Source of the DNA: a virus
Reading direction: 5' to 3' (one strand)
Virus record (IMG/VR): IMGVR_UViG_3300020055_000005
Coordinates: 62,001-126,000 of that record
Length of the DNA stretch: 64,000 nucleotides
The number at the start of each line of letters is the position of its first letter. Within the stretch, counting starts at the first letter, position 1. Below the pieces are notes generated by a model. That model was not told the origin of the DNA, searched no databases, and saw only the letters and a list, made by a program, of their open reading frames with translations. Shown here piece by piece: positions 1 through 8,764 of the stretch. The translations under genes were made by a program, and so were the position numbers.

Positions 1-1
1 T

Positions 2-727
2 ATTGGATTAATTCCTGCACGTTGGAACTCATCTCGTTTTGAGGGTAAACCCCTTGCAGAAATATGTGGTATACCTATGATTCATAGAGTATATAATCAA
101 TGTCTTCAATGTGAATCGTTAGATAGAATAGTAGTCTTGACTGACGATGAACGAATCAATCAGTATTGTGCATCCAATGAAATTCCATGTGTTGTAATTG
201 ATGAACCATGCGAGACAGGAACAGACCGTTGTGCGAAAGCGATTGAACTCTTAGATGGAGATTACTTTGTAAATATCCAAGGTGACGAACCCCTAATCGA
301 CCCTTACACTATTGACACTTTGGTTAGAACATTTTTAGAAAATCCTGATCACTGGATGGCAGGAAATGCGTATGTAAAAATGCATGACGATTTAAAACTG
401 CATGATAAGAATGTAGTTAAAGTTGTGTTCGATGTAACAGACAGTGCGTTGTTTTTTTCACGTTTACCTATCCCATATCCTAAAGGTGATATGGAACAAT
501 ACTATCAACAGTTGGGTTTATACGTTTTTACACGTGAAAGTTTAGAACGATTCTCAGACTTAGAACGTCTTCCATTAGAAAGATCGGAAGAAATTGAAAT
601 GTTGCGTTTTTTAGAACATGACTATAAGGTGAGAATGGTAGAAGTAACAGATGTGGGACTGTCCGTAGACACCCCTCACGATTTAAAGGAAGTAGAGAGA
701 TACATTAATGATATACAATATAACTAA
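2..727 (+). CDS. kdsB: CMP-KDO synthetase, 5' end outside window
   Basis: 3-deoxy-manno-octulosonate cytidylyltransferase activates KDO with CTP for lipopolysaccharide core synthesis in Gram-negative cells. The reading frame is open from base 2 and begins inside the family's N-terminal signature (IPARWNSSRFEGKPL), so only a few residues are missing and the Met codon at 77 is internal. NIQGDEPLID matches the metal/nucleotide-binding QGDEP motif, and a C-terminal VDTPHDL segment is also family-typical. It overlaps the next gene by 20 bases. In a phage it probably alters host surface sugar. The family assignment is firm; the role in infection is inference. Confidence 0.93.
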   Translation: MGLIPARWNSSRFEGKPLAEICGIPMIHRVYNQCLQCESLDRIVVLTDDERINQYCASNEIPCVVIDEPCETGTDRCAKAIELLDGDYFVNIQGDEPLIDPYTIDTLVRTFLENPDHWMAGNAYVKMHDDLKLHDKNVVKVVFDVTDSALFFSRLPIPYPKGDMEQYYQQLGLYVFTRESLERFSDLERLPLERSEEIEMLRFLEHDYKVRMVEVTDVGLSVDTPHDLKEVERYINDIQYN

Positions 728-1544
728 CCCTAATTATACAATTGATGAAGAGAATCTTGCAAGATTAAAAGAAGACTTTGAAAGAGTAAGTGAATATTCT
801 AAACCAAAACTTGTAAGATTGAATGATGCATTTCATCATTACAATCTAGTAGATGCTGATCATCCAACATTACACTTTGCAAAAGGTCTATTAGAACATG
901 GACACAGAGAACCCATACAAAAAGAAACGTTCATGGAAAAAATGAATGATCAAAAAGACAATGTGTTATTTCATGCAGTTAAGTGTATGTTTTTAATACA
1001 TGAAGAATTAATGAGAGGATTCTACTCACTTCCACAAGCTTATATAAATCATGACACTGGTAAATGGGTTGTACATCCAGGCTCGTTTCGTGTCAAAACA
1101 CTTGTTCATACAGGTAAATGGGAACAGAATTTTATTGTATGGGATGATAAAGATATTCTAGAAGAAGACCCCATTGATTTTGACACTTGGTGTGGACACT
1201 TCTTACATAATGCAGAGTTTGAAAGAGACCTTCATGTTGCAGTAGAACCTCAAAATCATAGAGGTAAAAAAAGTCCTATTATAGAATTTCATGTTGGTGA
1301 AGATAGAGAAATGATGTACGCTCTTGCTCACAAAGTACACAATCGATTTAAAGTGAAACCTTATCTAAAAGGAGAGTGTCATCCTGACTTAGAAATATAT
1401 TTTAGTGATGACCCCACTTCGAAGATACACGTTACGACTGCAGAGGGGTATGTTCTACAGGAACATGACCTAGTACACTTCCTAAATTTACATCCAACTA
1501 TTAGAGATTTTAACACTGATAGAGTATTCATTTCATCGAATTAA
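708..1544 (+). CDS. Conserved phage protein of unknown function (278 aa)
   Basis: I do not recognise a named family. It is a soluble protein without signal peptide or membrane segment. It is rich in His and aromatic residues, and a central stretch (about residues 100-150) with HPGSFRVKTL and FIVWDDKDIL looks like a folded domain. Its start overlaps the end of kdsB by 20 bases, so the two are probably translated together, and tail genes follow directly. Confidence 0.75.
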   Translation: MIYNITNPNYTIDEENLARLKEDFERVSEYSKPKLVRLNDAFHHYNLVDADHPTLHFAKGLLEHGHREPIQKETFMEKMNDQKDNVLFHAVKCMFLIHEELMRGFYSLPQAYINHDTGKWVVHPGSFRVKTLVHTGKWEQNFIVWDDKDILEEDPIDFDTWCGHFLHNAEFERDLHVAVEPQNHRGKKSPIIEFHVGEDREMMYALAHKVHNRFKVKPYLKGECHPDLEIYFSDDPTSKIHVTTAEGYVLQEHDLVHFLNLHPTIRDFNTDRVFISSN

Positions 1545-1552
1545 TATAAATA
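1545..1552 (+). promoter_or_regulatory. T4-type late promoter TATAAATA
   Basis: TATAAATA lies 7 bases before the ATG at 1560, directly behind the stop codon of the preceding gene, with no -35 box. This is the T4 late consensus recognised by gp55/gp33-modified polymerase; gp33 is encoded at 9639-9875. Confidence 0.65.
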
Positions 1553-1559
1553 ATAGACG

Positions 1560-2141
1560 ATGGCAGGTCTATTTGAACAATTTGATGAACTTTTACCAGC
1601 AGAGATAGAAGAAAAATCTGCAGAAAGTATCGATTGGTTCAGAAAGAATCTCAGAACAATAAGATTAAGAGTTGATGAAGTGTCACGTTCACAAGGTGTC
1701 ACTGTTCAACCGTCTGAGATGAAGACAGGAGAGATGTTCTTATACTTGTATGATGCAAAACATAAAGAAACACTTCCATGGTACGACAAGTTTCCGTGCA
1801 TGATTCTCTTAGAGAAGAATGCAAAGGGTTTTATGGGACTTAATCTACACTACATTGCACCTAGATTTCGTGCAAAGTTGTTAGATGAATTATACAAGAT
1901 TAGTACAGACGAAGAACTAGAAGAACGAACTAGATTCAGAATAACATACGAACTATTGAAGAAGATTACAGATTTAAAGTATGGTATTCCTTGTGTTAAG
2001 AAATATTTGTGGGGTCACGTAAACAGTCGTATTCAAAGAGTAGACCCTGAACATTGGGACGTAGTGAGTATGTTACCACTACAAAGATTTAACGAAAATG
2101 CAAACACAGTGTATGCAAACAGTAAGAGGTATTTTAACTAA
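1560..2141 (+). CDS. Conserved tail-module protein (193 aa)
   Basis: Unnamed protein of a type seen in marine T4-like tail clusters. The segment around residues 75-105 (PCMILLEKNAKGFMGLNLHY) is the recognisable conserved block. There is no membrane segment. A late promoter lies just upstream, and its stop overlaps the start of the tail tube-like gene (TAATG), which supports a role in tail or baseplate assembly. The role is inferred from position. Confidence 0.75.
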   Translation: MAGLFEQFDELLPAEIEEKSAESIDWFRKNLRTIRLRVDEVSRSQGVTVQPSEMKTGEMFLYLYDAKHKETLPWYDKFPCMILLEKNAKGFMGLNLHYIAPRFRAKLLDELYKISTDEELEERTRFRITYELLKKITDLKYGIPCVKKYLWGHVNSRIQRVDPEHWDVVSMLPLQRFNENANTVYANSKRYFN

Positions 2142-2935
2142 TGGGATTATTCGACTTTAAAGACAATGCACTTGATCTAGATCAATTCAAATATCATTTC
2201 GATAATGGTGCAAGACCCAATAGATTTGAGGTTGACTTTCATGCACAAAAATTAGGATTAAGTTGGGAAGGTCTAAGAGTAGAATCATGTTCGTTGCCAG
2301 GCAGATCATTAGAAGCATCAGACTTCTCTGAGTACGGACAAATAAGAAAGATGCCATTTAATGTAAGTGATGGTGGAACCGTAGACTTTACATTCTTATG
2401 CGACTCATCTTTTGCAGATAGATTCTTACTAGAGGCATGGCAAAGTGCAATCTACAGTGGTAAAACAGGAAACTTAACTGAAGATGGAAGTGAAGCAGGA
2501 GAAAGTGGTGAAGATCAAGGCCCAACATTTGGGACTCAAGGAACAGCCGCAATCCCATACTTCTCTTACTATAATGATTACGTAGGAGAAGTCGATATCG
2601 TACAATTAAGATTTAATGGAGAGTCAGCATTAAGATATAGACTCTTTGAAGCATACCCTATCGCATACGCACCCATGGAATTGAGTGCTCAAACTAGAGA
2701 TGATGTTATGCGATTTACCGTCACAATGGCATATAGATTCTTCTCAACAGAATACGTTGCAGATAGAACTGCTGGCGGACTACTAAATAAAGGTAGAAAG
2801 ATTTTAGACATCATACTTGATGGTGCAAAACTAGGTAGTAGATTTAACTCTAATGCAGGTAAATTCTACGAAAGACTATCAAATCTTGATGAAAAATTAA
2901 GTAGGTTAGATAATCTATCACGTGGTGGATTATAA
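2141..2935 (+). CDS. Tail tube / baseplate tube-initiator protein (gp19/gp54-like)
   Basis: 264 aa. The N-terminal RPNRFEVDF, the central SCSLPGRSLE and the C-terminal YPIAYAPMELS followed by MRFTVTMAYRFF follow the pattern of T4 tube-fold proteins (gp19, gp48, gp54). At 264 aa it is longer than T4 tube protein gp19 (163 aa) and shorter than gp54 (320 aa), so tube initiator versus tube is not settled. A Gly/Glu-rich insert sits near residues 110-130. It translationally overlaps the preceding gene and is followed by the gp26-like gene. Confidence 0.72.
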   Translation: MGLFDFKDNALDLDQFKYHFDNGARPNRFEVDFHAQKLGLSWEGLRVESCSLPGRSLEASDFSEYGQIRKMPFNVSDGGTVDFTFLCDSSFADRFLLEAWQSAIYSGKTGNLTEDGSEAGESGEDQGPTFGTQGTAAIPYFSYYNDYVGEVDIVQLRFNGESALRYRLFEAYPIAYAPMELSAQTRDDVMRFTVTMAYRFFSTEYVADRTAGGLLNKGRKILDIILDGAKLGSRFNSNAGKFYERLSNLDEKLSRLDNLSRGGL

Positions 2936-2963
2936 TTACTTTTAATAATGAGGAAATAATATT

Positions 2964-3671
2964 ATGGCATTACCAATTCAGAATACGCCTAAACATATCT
3001 GCGTATTACCACACTCAGGAGAGGAAGTAGAATACAGACCTTTCTTGGTGAAGGAACAAAAGATACTTGTTTTAGCGAGAGAAAGTGAAAATAATGCAGA
3101 GATTTTCGGTGCAGTTAAAGAATTAATCGGAAACTGTACATTTGGAAAATTAAACGTTGATAAACTTGCATCTATCGACTTAGAATTTTTATTCTTGGCA
3201 ATACGTGCAAAGTCAGTTGGTGAAACTGCAGACGTGACAATTAGTTGTCAAGAAGAAGAGTGTGCAGGTTCAGGACAAGCAACAGTAGGACTAAACGATG
3301 TAGAAGTCGTTGGGTCAGTACCTGAAGATAATAAAATCATGTTAAATGATACTACAGGTGTGACACTTAAAATGCCTACGGTTGCAGATATGAATAAGTA
3401 TTCAGAAGTCCAAGACCAAGCTGACCAAGGACTTGCAATTTTAAAAACATGTCTTGACACAATTTTTGACCAAGAAAATGTTTATGAAGTTGCAGACACT
3501 GACCCTGAAGAGTTAGATGAGTTTATCGAAAGTTTAACACTGGGTCAAGTCGAAACAATCGGAAGATGGTTTGAAGACTTACCTAGATTACAGAAAGATG
3601 TACACTACCAGTGTGGTTTGTGTAATAAAGAACAGAGTAGGACACTCGTAGGACTACAAAGTTTTTTTTAA
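2964..3671 (+). CDS. 26: Baseplate hub subunit gp26-like, likely tail assembly chaperone
   Basis: 235 aa, resembling the T4 baseplate protein family (gp26). An internal pair of cysteines (CQEEEC, about residue 95) and a C-terminal CGLC (about residue 217) could hold zinc. The gene ends LQSFF with a run of eight T directly before the TAA. An open -1 frame continues for 62 codons towards the tape measure gene. That layout is the one used by lambda G/G-T tail assembly chaperones, so both a short and a frameshifted long product are predicted. The gp26 assignment is good; the chaperone role is inference. Confidence 0.8.
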   Translation: MALPIQNTPKHICVLPHSGEEVEYRPFLVKEQKILVLARESENNAEIFGAVKELIGNCTFGKLNVDKLASIDLEFLFLAIRAKSVGETADVTISCQEEECAGSGQATVGLNDVEVVGSVPEDNKIMLNDTTGVTLKMPTVADMNKYSEVQDQADQGLAILKTCLDTIFDQENVYEVADTDPEELDEFIESLTLGQVETIGRWFEDLPRLQKDVHYQCGLCNKEQSRTLVGLQSFF

Positions 3672-3856
3672 TAGCTCTTTCTCATGAAACTTTGGTCAAT
3701 TATTATGAGACCAATTTTCAGATGATGCAACATCATAAGTACAGTCTTACAGAGTTGGACAATATGATGCCATGGGAAAGAGAGGTCTACATTAGACTCT
3801 TGATGAACTATCTTGAAGAAGAGAAGTTGAGACAAGAGAATTCTCGTAGAAGGTAA
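3662..3856 (+). CDS. -1 frameshift extension of the gp26-like protein
   Basis: Read in the -1 frame from the T8 run at 3662-3669, codons continue without stop to TAA at 3854-3856 and encode 62 residues (starting LIALSHETLVNYYETN). There is no usable start with a ribosome site: the first in-frame ATG (3722) would lose the conserved beginning and lacks a Shine-Dalgarno. Slippage on T_TTT_TTT just before the zero-frame TAA would give a fusion of about 297 aa. It sits between the chaperone-like gene and the tape measure. Confidence 0.7.
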   Translation, partial: FFLIALSHETLVNYYETNFQMMQHHKYSLTELDNMMPWEREVYIRLLMNYLEEEKLRQENSRRR

Positions 3857-3905
3857 ATTTTTATTATGTGTACGTGAGAAGTTTAATTAAAATTGAGGAC
3901 ACATA

Positions 3906-4298
3906 ATGGCAAAAGAAACAATAGAAGTTGGACGAAATGAAGTCGACATTGATCTAGACAAGTACACTAATCTAGTGTTAAAACTGGATGAGGCACAAGA
4001 CAAGATCAAAGAGATGGAAAGAATGTCCAAAGAACTAAAGATCGCAGCCGCTGGTGCGAAACCACAAGAAAAGTTTACTTTTAGTGCATTGTTTATGGAT
4101 GATAACACTATCAATGAAAAATCAATCATTGGTTTTGCATCTTTCTTAATGATGCTTGCATTTGGTATCGTAGACCTAGTGACTGGATTTTGGGGTCAGG
4201 ACATTACTATATCTGACACTATCTACACTTCATTTGTAGTAGTAACCCTAGGTTCATTTGGTATTGCAGAAGCTGGTAAAGCATTCGGAAAACAGTAG
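3906..4298 (+). CDS. Small membrane protein with coiled-coil N-terminus
   Basis: 130 aa. The N-terminal half is charged and helical (about residues 15-50, coiled-coil-like). Two hydrophobic helices follow near residues 72-94 and 101-122. The start is set by GAGG upstream of the ATG. It lies between the frameshifted tail gene and the tape measure. Two helices and small size would allow a holin, but the long N-terminal coil is unusual for one and no family is recognised. Confidence 0.7.
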   Translation: MAKETIEVGRNEVDIDLDKYTNLVLKLDEAQDKIKEMERMSKELKIAAAGAKPQEKFTFSALFMDDNTINEKSIIGFASFLMMLAFGIVDLVTGFWGQDITISDTIYTSFVVVTLGSFGIAEAGKAFGKQ

Positions 4299-4308
4299 GA
4301 ACAAATAA

Positions 4309-6405
4309 ATGGCAGACGACAAACGACTAGAAGATTTAGTAATAGACCCTATTAAATCCTTAAAAAGAGTAGTTGGGGATTTTGCAGGCACTTTCAAAAG
4401 TGCAACTGACCCAGTCGTCATGGCACAAAAAAGATTAACTGGATTTCAAGATCAACTTGCAAGTCTAAGTAATCAATACAAGTCACAACAAGCAGAGAAT
4501 GCACAAGCGCATCAAGAGATGTTAGCAAGTATGAATCTCTCTACCCAAGAACGTGCAGATGTAGAACGGAAGTATCAAGAATCAGTTCAAGAAGCAAGAG
4601 AATTGCAAGATAAGAATGTAAAATATTTGGAAGACATTATTAAGTCTGAAGAAGAGATTGTTAATAACTTTAAAGAACTTGCAACAGAATCAGGTGGTCT
4701 TAGTCGTTTATCTGCAGGTGCAAATAAACTTAATGATGGTATCAAAGGATTATCTTTTGGTTTAGTCGACCTTGGTTCTAATACAGGTAAACTCACTGGA
4801 TTCTTCCAAGGTTTACAAGATGCAGCTTCAGGTTTAACTACAATCGTTTTTGGTGCAGTTGAAGCATTAACTGCACTAGTCGGTCTTGGAATATTAAAAG
4901 AAGACACTGTTGATAAAATCAAAGATGGTATCTCAGGATTCTTCAGTAACTTTAGTAATATGGGAGAAGGATTCCGTGAAAAAGGACAGGGATTCTTAGA
5001 TGGTCTTTTCGGTAAAAAGAAAATTGATAAAGGTGGAAGAGTTAGAGATAAAAAAGGTTTTGCAAAAGGTGACAAAGAAGGTGTTGGTGCAGGTGCAAGT
5101 GTATTTACTGCGTTAACAAATCCAATGGAAGGGTTTAAGAAATCCTTCTTGGGTATATTTGGTAAAAAAGGTATCTTTTCAAAAATATTTACAACACTTA
5201 AAGCTGCTGGTGCCGCATTCCTAGTCGGTGCAAAACGTTTACTTATGGCTGCACTTACATTCGCAGCTTCGACACTCATTACACTTGGTGGTATGTTACT
5301 CGCTGCTACACCATTCATCCTAATCGGTATCGCAGCCGCAGCTCTTGTTGTACTCGCATATCAAGTATTAAAGAAATTTGATGAACAGTTCCCTTGGTTC
5401 TTTGATACACTTGCATGGTTCTTTGGTAAGATATACGAGTTCGGTAAAGTTATTGTAGGTAGTATATGGGGAGGACTTGAGTCAACCTTTAACTTTATTA
5501 CTTCACTCTTTGAGTTTGATGAGGATACTAATTTATTCAAACGATTGATAGACATTGTAATGTTACCTCTCAACATGGCGATTAATTTCATATTAGGAAT
5601 CTTTGGATGGGATGACCCTGATGAACCATTTACATTTACTGGGTTTCTATGGAAAATAGTAACAGGTGCATGGGATTGGATTAAGAGTATCTTTGGATTT
5701 GCAAAAGAAGGAATGGAAGAGAGTGGTGGTCTCATGTCATGGTTAGGTGGTATCGCTGGACGTGTATGGGATTGGGTTAAGAGTAAGTTTGGATTCGCAA
5801 GAGAAAAGATGATTGAGAATTCAGAAGGATTTATGTCATGGTTAAGTGGTATTGGTTCACGTGCATGGGATTGGATTAAGAGTAAGTTCGGTTTTGATAA
5901 AGAGAAGATGCAGGCAAATGCCGAGAAAATGAATGAAATGGTTCAGGCTGCATGGAACAAAGTTCAAGAGTGGTGGGGAAGTATGACCGACAAACTCAAA
6001 AATGCATGGAGTGACACTAAAGAATGGTTCGGTGACAAGTGGGATGCTGCAAAAGAATGGGGTTCAGACTTATTAGATGGAAAAGAAAAAGGTGGCCCAG
6101 TATCTGCAAACACACCTTACATGGTTGGTGAAGCAGGCCCTGAAGTGTTTCAACCGTCTACAGGTGGACGAATTATTCCAAACGATTCATTAGGATTTAC
6201 ATCTGCATCGAATGTTGCATCAGCATTAGCAGATATGATAAGTGTGAGAGATTCTAATGCAAGTGGTGGTGGGACTAATGCAGTTTCCCAAGTGTTGAGT
6301 ATGGATAATACAAGTAATCAATCTTATAATTTTACATCAGGAAATAAGACTACAAGTAATGACGATGCTATACTACAAAAAACTGCAATGATTCAGTATA
6401 GTTAA
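4309..6405 (+). CDS. Tape measure protein
   Basis: 698 aa, the longest tail gene here. The N-terminus (residues 1-130) is coiled coil and Gln-rich. A hydrophobic block of several helices covers about residues 290-355. A tandem repeat of about 33 residues beginning WDW(I/V)KS(I/K)FGF occurs three times (about 454, 486 and 519). The C-terminal GGPVSANTPYMVGEAGPEVF with PSTGGRIIPN is a classic tape measure ending. It sets tail length and can form a channel in the host membrane. It follows the predicted frameshifting gene, as in other tailed phages, and converges with the next gene with a 4-base overlap. Confidence 0.9.
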   Translation: MADDKRLEDLVIDPIKSLKRVVGDFAGTFKSATDPVVMAQKRLTGFQDQLASLSNQYKSQQAENAQAHQEMLASMNLSTQERADVERKYQESVQEARELQDKNVKYLEDIIKSEEEIVNNFKELATESGGLSRLSAGANKLNDGIKGLSFGLVDLGSNTGKLTGFFQGLQDAASGLTTIVFGAVEALTALVGLGILKEDTVDKIKDGISGFFSNFSNMGEGFREKGQGFLDGLFGKKKIDKGGRVRDKKGFAKGDKEGVGAGASVFTALTNPMEGFKKSFLGIFGKKGIFSKIFTTLKAAGAAFLVGAKRLLMAALTFAASTLITLGGMLLAATPFILIGIAAAALVVLAYQVLKKFDEQFPWFFDTLAWFFGKIYEFGKVIVGSIWGGLESTFNFITSLFEFDEDTNLFKRLIDIVMLPLNMAINFILGIFGWDDPDEPFTFTGFLWKIVTGAWDWIKSIFGFAKEGMEESGGLMSWLGGIAGRVWDWVKSKFGFAREKMIENSEGFMSWLSGIGSRAWDWIKSKFGFDKEKMQANAEKMNEMVQAAWNKVQEWWGSMTDKLKNAWSDTKEWFGDKWDAAKEWGSDLLDGKEKGGPVSANTPYMVGEAGPEVFQPSTGGRIIPNDSLGFTSASNVASALADMISVRDSNASGGGTNAVSQVLSMDNTSNQSYNFTSGNKTTSNDDAILQKTAMIQYS

Positions 6406-6629
6406 TTACCATCCCAATTCAAATCAGTTAATTCACGTTGTTTATCTTTAAAGTCCTTGCGACTATATTTGGACTTGTCTCTGTGAACTTGAGTTTTACC
6501 ATGCTCAGGGGTTTCCTTTCTAACTTTAACATCAACCTTTTTGCCAAAGATTTTATCAAAGTTATCCCTATAAGCTTCTTCGTTTGAATTCCGTCTCTTA
6601 GAACCTTTACCGCCGTGCCAGTTAGACAT
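6402..6629 (-). CDS. Small basic conserved phage protein
   Basis: 75 aa, very Lys/Arg-rich, starting MSNWHGGKGSKRR. Proteins with this opening recur in marine T4-like phages; no function is known to me. It lies 2 bases after the S21 gene in the same direction, suggesting co-expression, perhaps RNA or ribosome related (inference). Confidence 0.7.
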   Translation of the reverse strand: MSNWHGGKGSKRRNSNEEAYRDNFDKIFGKKVDVKVRKETPEHGKTQVHRDKSKYSRKDFKDKQRELTDLNWDGN

Positions 6630-6631
6630 GA

Positions 6632-6865
6632 TTAAATCCTTCTGTAACCTTTCTGTTCTGCTCTCTTAGCGTCTAGTTTCTTTCTACGTTTGATTTGTTG
6701 ATTTCTTTCGTTACGTTTTTCGTTAGGTTTAATATAATATTCCCTAGAACGAACTTCCTGTACTATTCCTGCACGATCACAGGCTTTCTTGAATCTACGT
6801 AACATCCTGTCGAAGGGCTCAACATTTTTTGATTTCGGATGTTTTTTTGGACTTACACTTGGCAT
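6632..6865 (-). CDS. rpsU: Ribosomal protein bS21
   Basis: 77 aa. The core [31 protein letters not shown] and a basic tail match bacterial bS21, a late-joining 30S protein near the anti-Shine-Dalgarno end of 16S rRNA. Phage copies are known from marine phages and may exchange into host ribosomes to favour phage mRNA. The ATG lies exactly 6 bases after TATAAT with no ribosome site, so the mRNA is predicted to be leaderless. The family call is firm; host takeover is inference. Confidence 0.92.
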   Translation of the reverse strand: MPSVSPKKHPKSKNVEPFDRMLRRFKKACDRAGIVQEVRSREYYIKPNEKRNERNQQIKRRKKLDAKRAEQKGYRRI

Positions 6866-6871
6866 AGTTAT

Positions 6872-6901
6872 ATTATATAAAAAAAGTTCCTACTTTGTCT
6901 A
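6872..6901 (-). promoter_or_regulatory. Early promoter of the S21 gene
   Basis: On the minus strand TAGACA (6901-6896), an 18-base spacer and TATAAT (6877-6872), followed by 6 bases and the ATG at 6865. Sigma70-like. Confidence 0.65.
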
Positions 6902-6910
6902 GGTGGTTTT

Positions 6911-6959
6911 TAAAAAAAGTGTGTATTCGCCCCTCGCCTTACAGCAACCCGCTATACAC
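6911..6959 (-). terminator. Terminator downstream of gp32
   Basis: On the minus strand GTGTAT (6959-6954) pairs with ATACAC (6926-6921) around a GC-rich loop and is followed by a T7 run (6918-6912). It would end the gp32 transcript just before the S21 promoter. Confidence 0.55.
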
Positions 6960-7058
6960 CGATGAATCCGCTGTTACACCATTCACCTTTCCCTTACTGA
7001 GTACCCCCATTTTTATCCACGGTCTCAGTGAGTATGGAAGACTATCACGGACACTCAT
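6939..7058 (-). CDS. Possible 39-aa protein after gp32
   Basis: Open from ATG (7058) to TAA (6939), with GGAAG about 9 bases upstream. The product (MSVRDSLPYSLRPWIKM...) has no recognisable family. The stop falls in the loop of the terminator, so it fills the gap after gp32. An arm ATGGAAGA..TCTTCCAT pairs around its start, so the stretch could instead be a structured 3' region. Confidence 0.35.
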   Translation of the reverse strand: MSVRDSLPYSLRPWIKMGVLSKGKVNGVTADSSVYSGLL

Positions 7059-7088
7059 AATATTATCTTCCATCCCCTAAGTCAAGAC

Positions 7089-8000
7089 TTACGATTCAGT
7101 CGCAAGTCTCTTGAAGTAATCCATCGCATCATCACCTTCTTCGACACTATTACTTGAAGTTGAATCTGCTGATGAGATTACAGGTTCATCTGCAGTACCT
7201 TCTGTGTTAACATTAGACCAAGGCACTTCGTCAAGGTCTTCTGCAACTGATTCTGCAGTTGATGTTGTGGTTACTCCACCTGAGAGACCTAACACTCTGT
7301 CAAGTTTCTCTTTGAGTTCTTCATAAGATTTGAACTCGTTAGGTGCAATAATCTCAGACAATGAATTAACTGAAGTATATATGTCGTTCAGTTGATTTTC
7401 ATCATCAAAAAGTGGTGCAGGTGTCTCGAACTCTGACTTATCATAGTTCCAGTAACCATCTACTTTTCTGATTTTGATTTTGAAGTTTGCACCTTCTCCT
7501 CTCAAGTCAAAAGGATTGATTGCAGCCTCGTCCTCAAATGCAGGACTGATTGCCTCTTTCAACTGTTCAAAGATTTTTTTCCCATAACGATAAAGGAAGA
7601 CTTTACCTTCGTTGTCAGGATTTTTAGGGTCTGAAACAACATAGATGTTAGACACATAGTGTAAACGTCTTTTCTGTTTACGTGCCTGTTCTTTGTTTGC
7701 TTCGATTCCAGTGTTCCACAACTGAGTGTTGTATTCACTGACAGGGTCTTGTTTACCAAGAGTCGTTAAAGACTTCTCGATATACCATCCACCTGGCCCT
7801 TGAAATCCGTGATCCCAGTATGAGACCCAAGGCATTTCTTCTCCTTCAGGGGTAGGTAAGAAACGAATGATTGCGAAACCATTACCTGATTTATCAAGTT
7901 CAGGTTTCCAAAATCTATCGTCGGAATAGGACTTTTTTTCTCCTCCTGTTTGGGGAGTAGCGGATTCCATAGCCGCTCTGAGTTTTTCTAAAGATGACAT
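7089..8000 (-). CDS. 32: ssDNA-binding protein gp32
   Basis: 303 aa (T4 301 aa). It coats single-stranded DNA during replication, recombination and repair and recruits gp59/gp41. The N-terminal MSSLEKLRAAM is the cooperativity region, the middle (about residues 30-230) is the OB-fold core starting DRFWKPELDKSGNGFAIIRFLP, and the C-terminus is acidic (EEGDDAMDYFK), as expected for the protein-interaction tail. The classic zinc cysteines of T4 gp32 are not visible. AGGAGAATACA precedes the ATG. gp59 and gp33 lie upstream in the same direction. Confidence 0.95.
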   Translation of the reverse strand: MSSLEKLRAAMESATPQTGGEKKSYSDDRFWKPELDKSGNGFAIIRFLPTPEGEEMPWVSYWDHGFQGPGGWYIEKSLTTLGKQDPVSEYNTQLWNTGIEANKEQARKQKRRLHYVSNIYVVSDPKNPDNEGKVFLYRYGKKIFEQLKEAISPAFEDEAAINPFDLRGEGANFKIKIRKVDGYWNYDKSEFETPAPLFDDENQLNDIYTSVNSLSEIIAPNEFKSYEELKEKLDRVLGLSGGVTTTSTAESVAEDLDEVPWSNVNTEGTADEPVISSADSTSSNSVEEGDDAMDYFKRLATES

Positions 8001-8053
8001 TGTATTCTCCTATTGTATTAGCATTGTATTGCATCTTATCTATTATATTAAGA

Positions 8054-8764
8054 CTAAAGATCAAACCCTTGACCTAAAGTCCACGTATCACTACTTTCAT
8101 AGTAATTAAGTTTATTATACTCTACCAGTTCTAACTTGTCTAGGGAGTTTTTGAAATAAACCTTAGATTCGTTATACTCCTTTAAGAGTGCAATAAACTG
8201 AGAACGTTGTGCATCAAACACTCTATCCTCTAGTGTATATTTAGTCTGATAAAATTCCTGACCTTCATATACATTCGACACATCACCATATTGTAATGCA
8301 TCAAAACCTAACAGTGTAATCTCTTCTCTTCCCTGTTCCATTGCATATCCTAATGCACTCATTCCAGTAAAAAGGTTCTTGAGATTTAAAAAATTATATA
8401 TAACTATGTTATCCTGATAACTGCTGCTATAGCCCAATAAATCAGTTTCGTATTCATTCCCCATAACCACAAATCTGTCGTGTTCGATTTCGTCGACGTG
8501 GTCGTTTATTTTCTGTTGTCCTACACCCAGTCCTAACTTCAATCCATGGAAGTATTCAATCTCTAATGGTTCCCATCCTCCGACTGCGACTTTGTGTTCT
8601 TTATAGTATTGTTTATTAAATATGTCTACCTGTTGAGGAATGTCCATACAGAACAATATATCAGGTATCGAATCTTTAAAGATTTGATTACAACCCCACC
8701 ATTCTTCCAGTGAGTCTAAATCATATTTTAATCTACTAGGGCCATTACCAACTATTGTGAGCAT
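8054..8764 (-). CDS. Glycosyltransferase-like protein (GT42 / DUF115-type fold)
   Basis: 236 aa. It opens MLTIVGNGPSRLK and continues with a GCNQIF segment. Near residues 135-155 it has a small-residue stretch (FTGMSALGYAMEQGREEITL) ending LGFDAL. This order (GNGPS, CNQ, TSG..A..LGY..I.L.G.D) resembles GT42 sialyltransferases and related DUF115 enzymes. The substrate cannot be read. It overlaps gp59 by 13 bases and separates it from gp32, an unusual place for a sugar enzyme. Confidence 0.5.
   Translation of the reverse strand: MLTIVGNGPSRLKYDLDSLEEWWGCNQIFKDSIPDILFCMDIPQQVDIFNKQYYKEHKVAVGGWEPLEIEYFHGLKLGLGVGQQKINDHVDEIEHDRFVVMGNEYETDLLGYSSSYQDNIVIYNFLNLKNLFTGMSALGYAMEQGREEITLLGFDALQYGDVSNVYEGQEFYQTKYTLEDRVFDAQRSQFIALLKEYNESKVYFKNSLDKLELVEYNKLNYYESSDTWTLGQGFDL

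Noticed and set aside
4587-5318. Long antisense frame (243 codons) inside the tape measure gene
   Set aside because: Mirror of tape measure codon usage; Ser/Pro-rich product, no ribosome site and no family.
6895-7080. 61-codon plus-strand frame opposite the gp32 3' region
   Set aside because: No ribosome site, low-complexity product, and it runs against the minus-strand terminator and S21 promoter.
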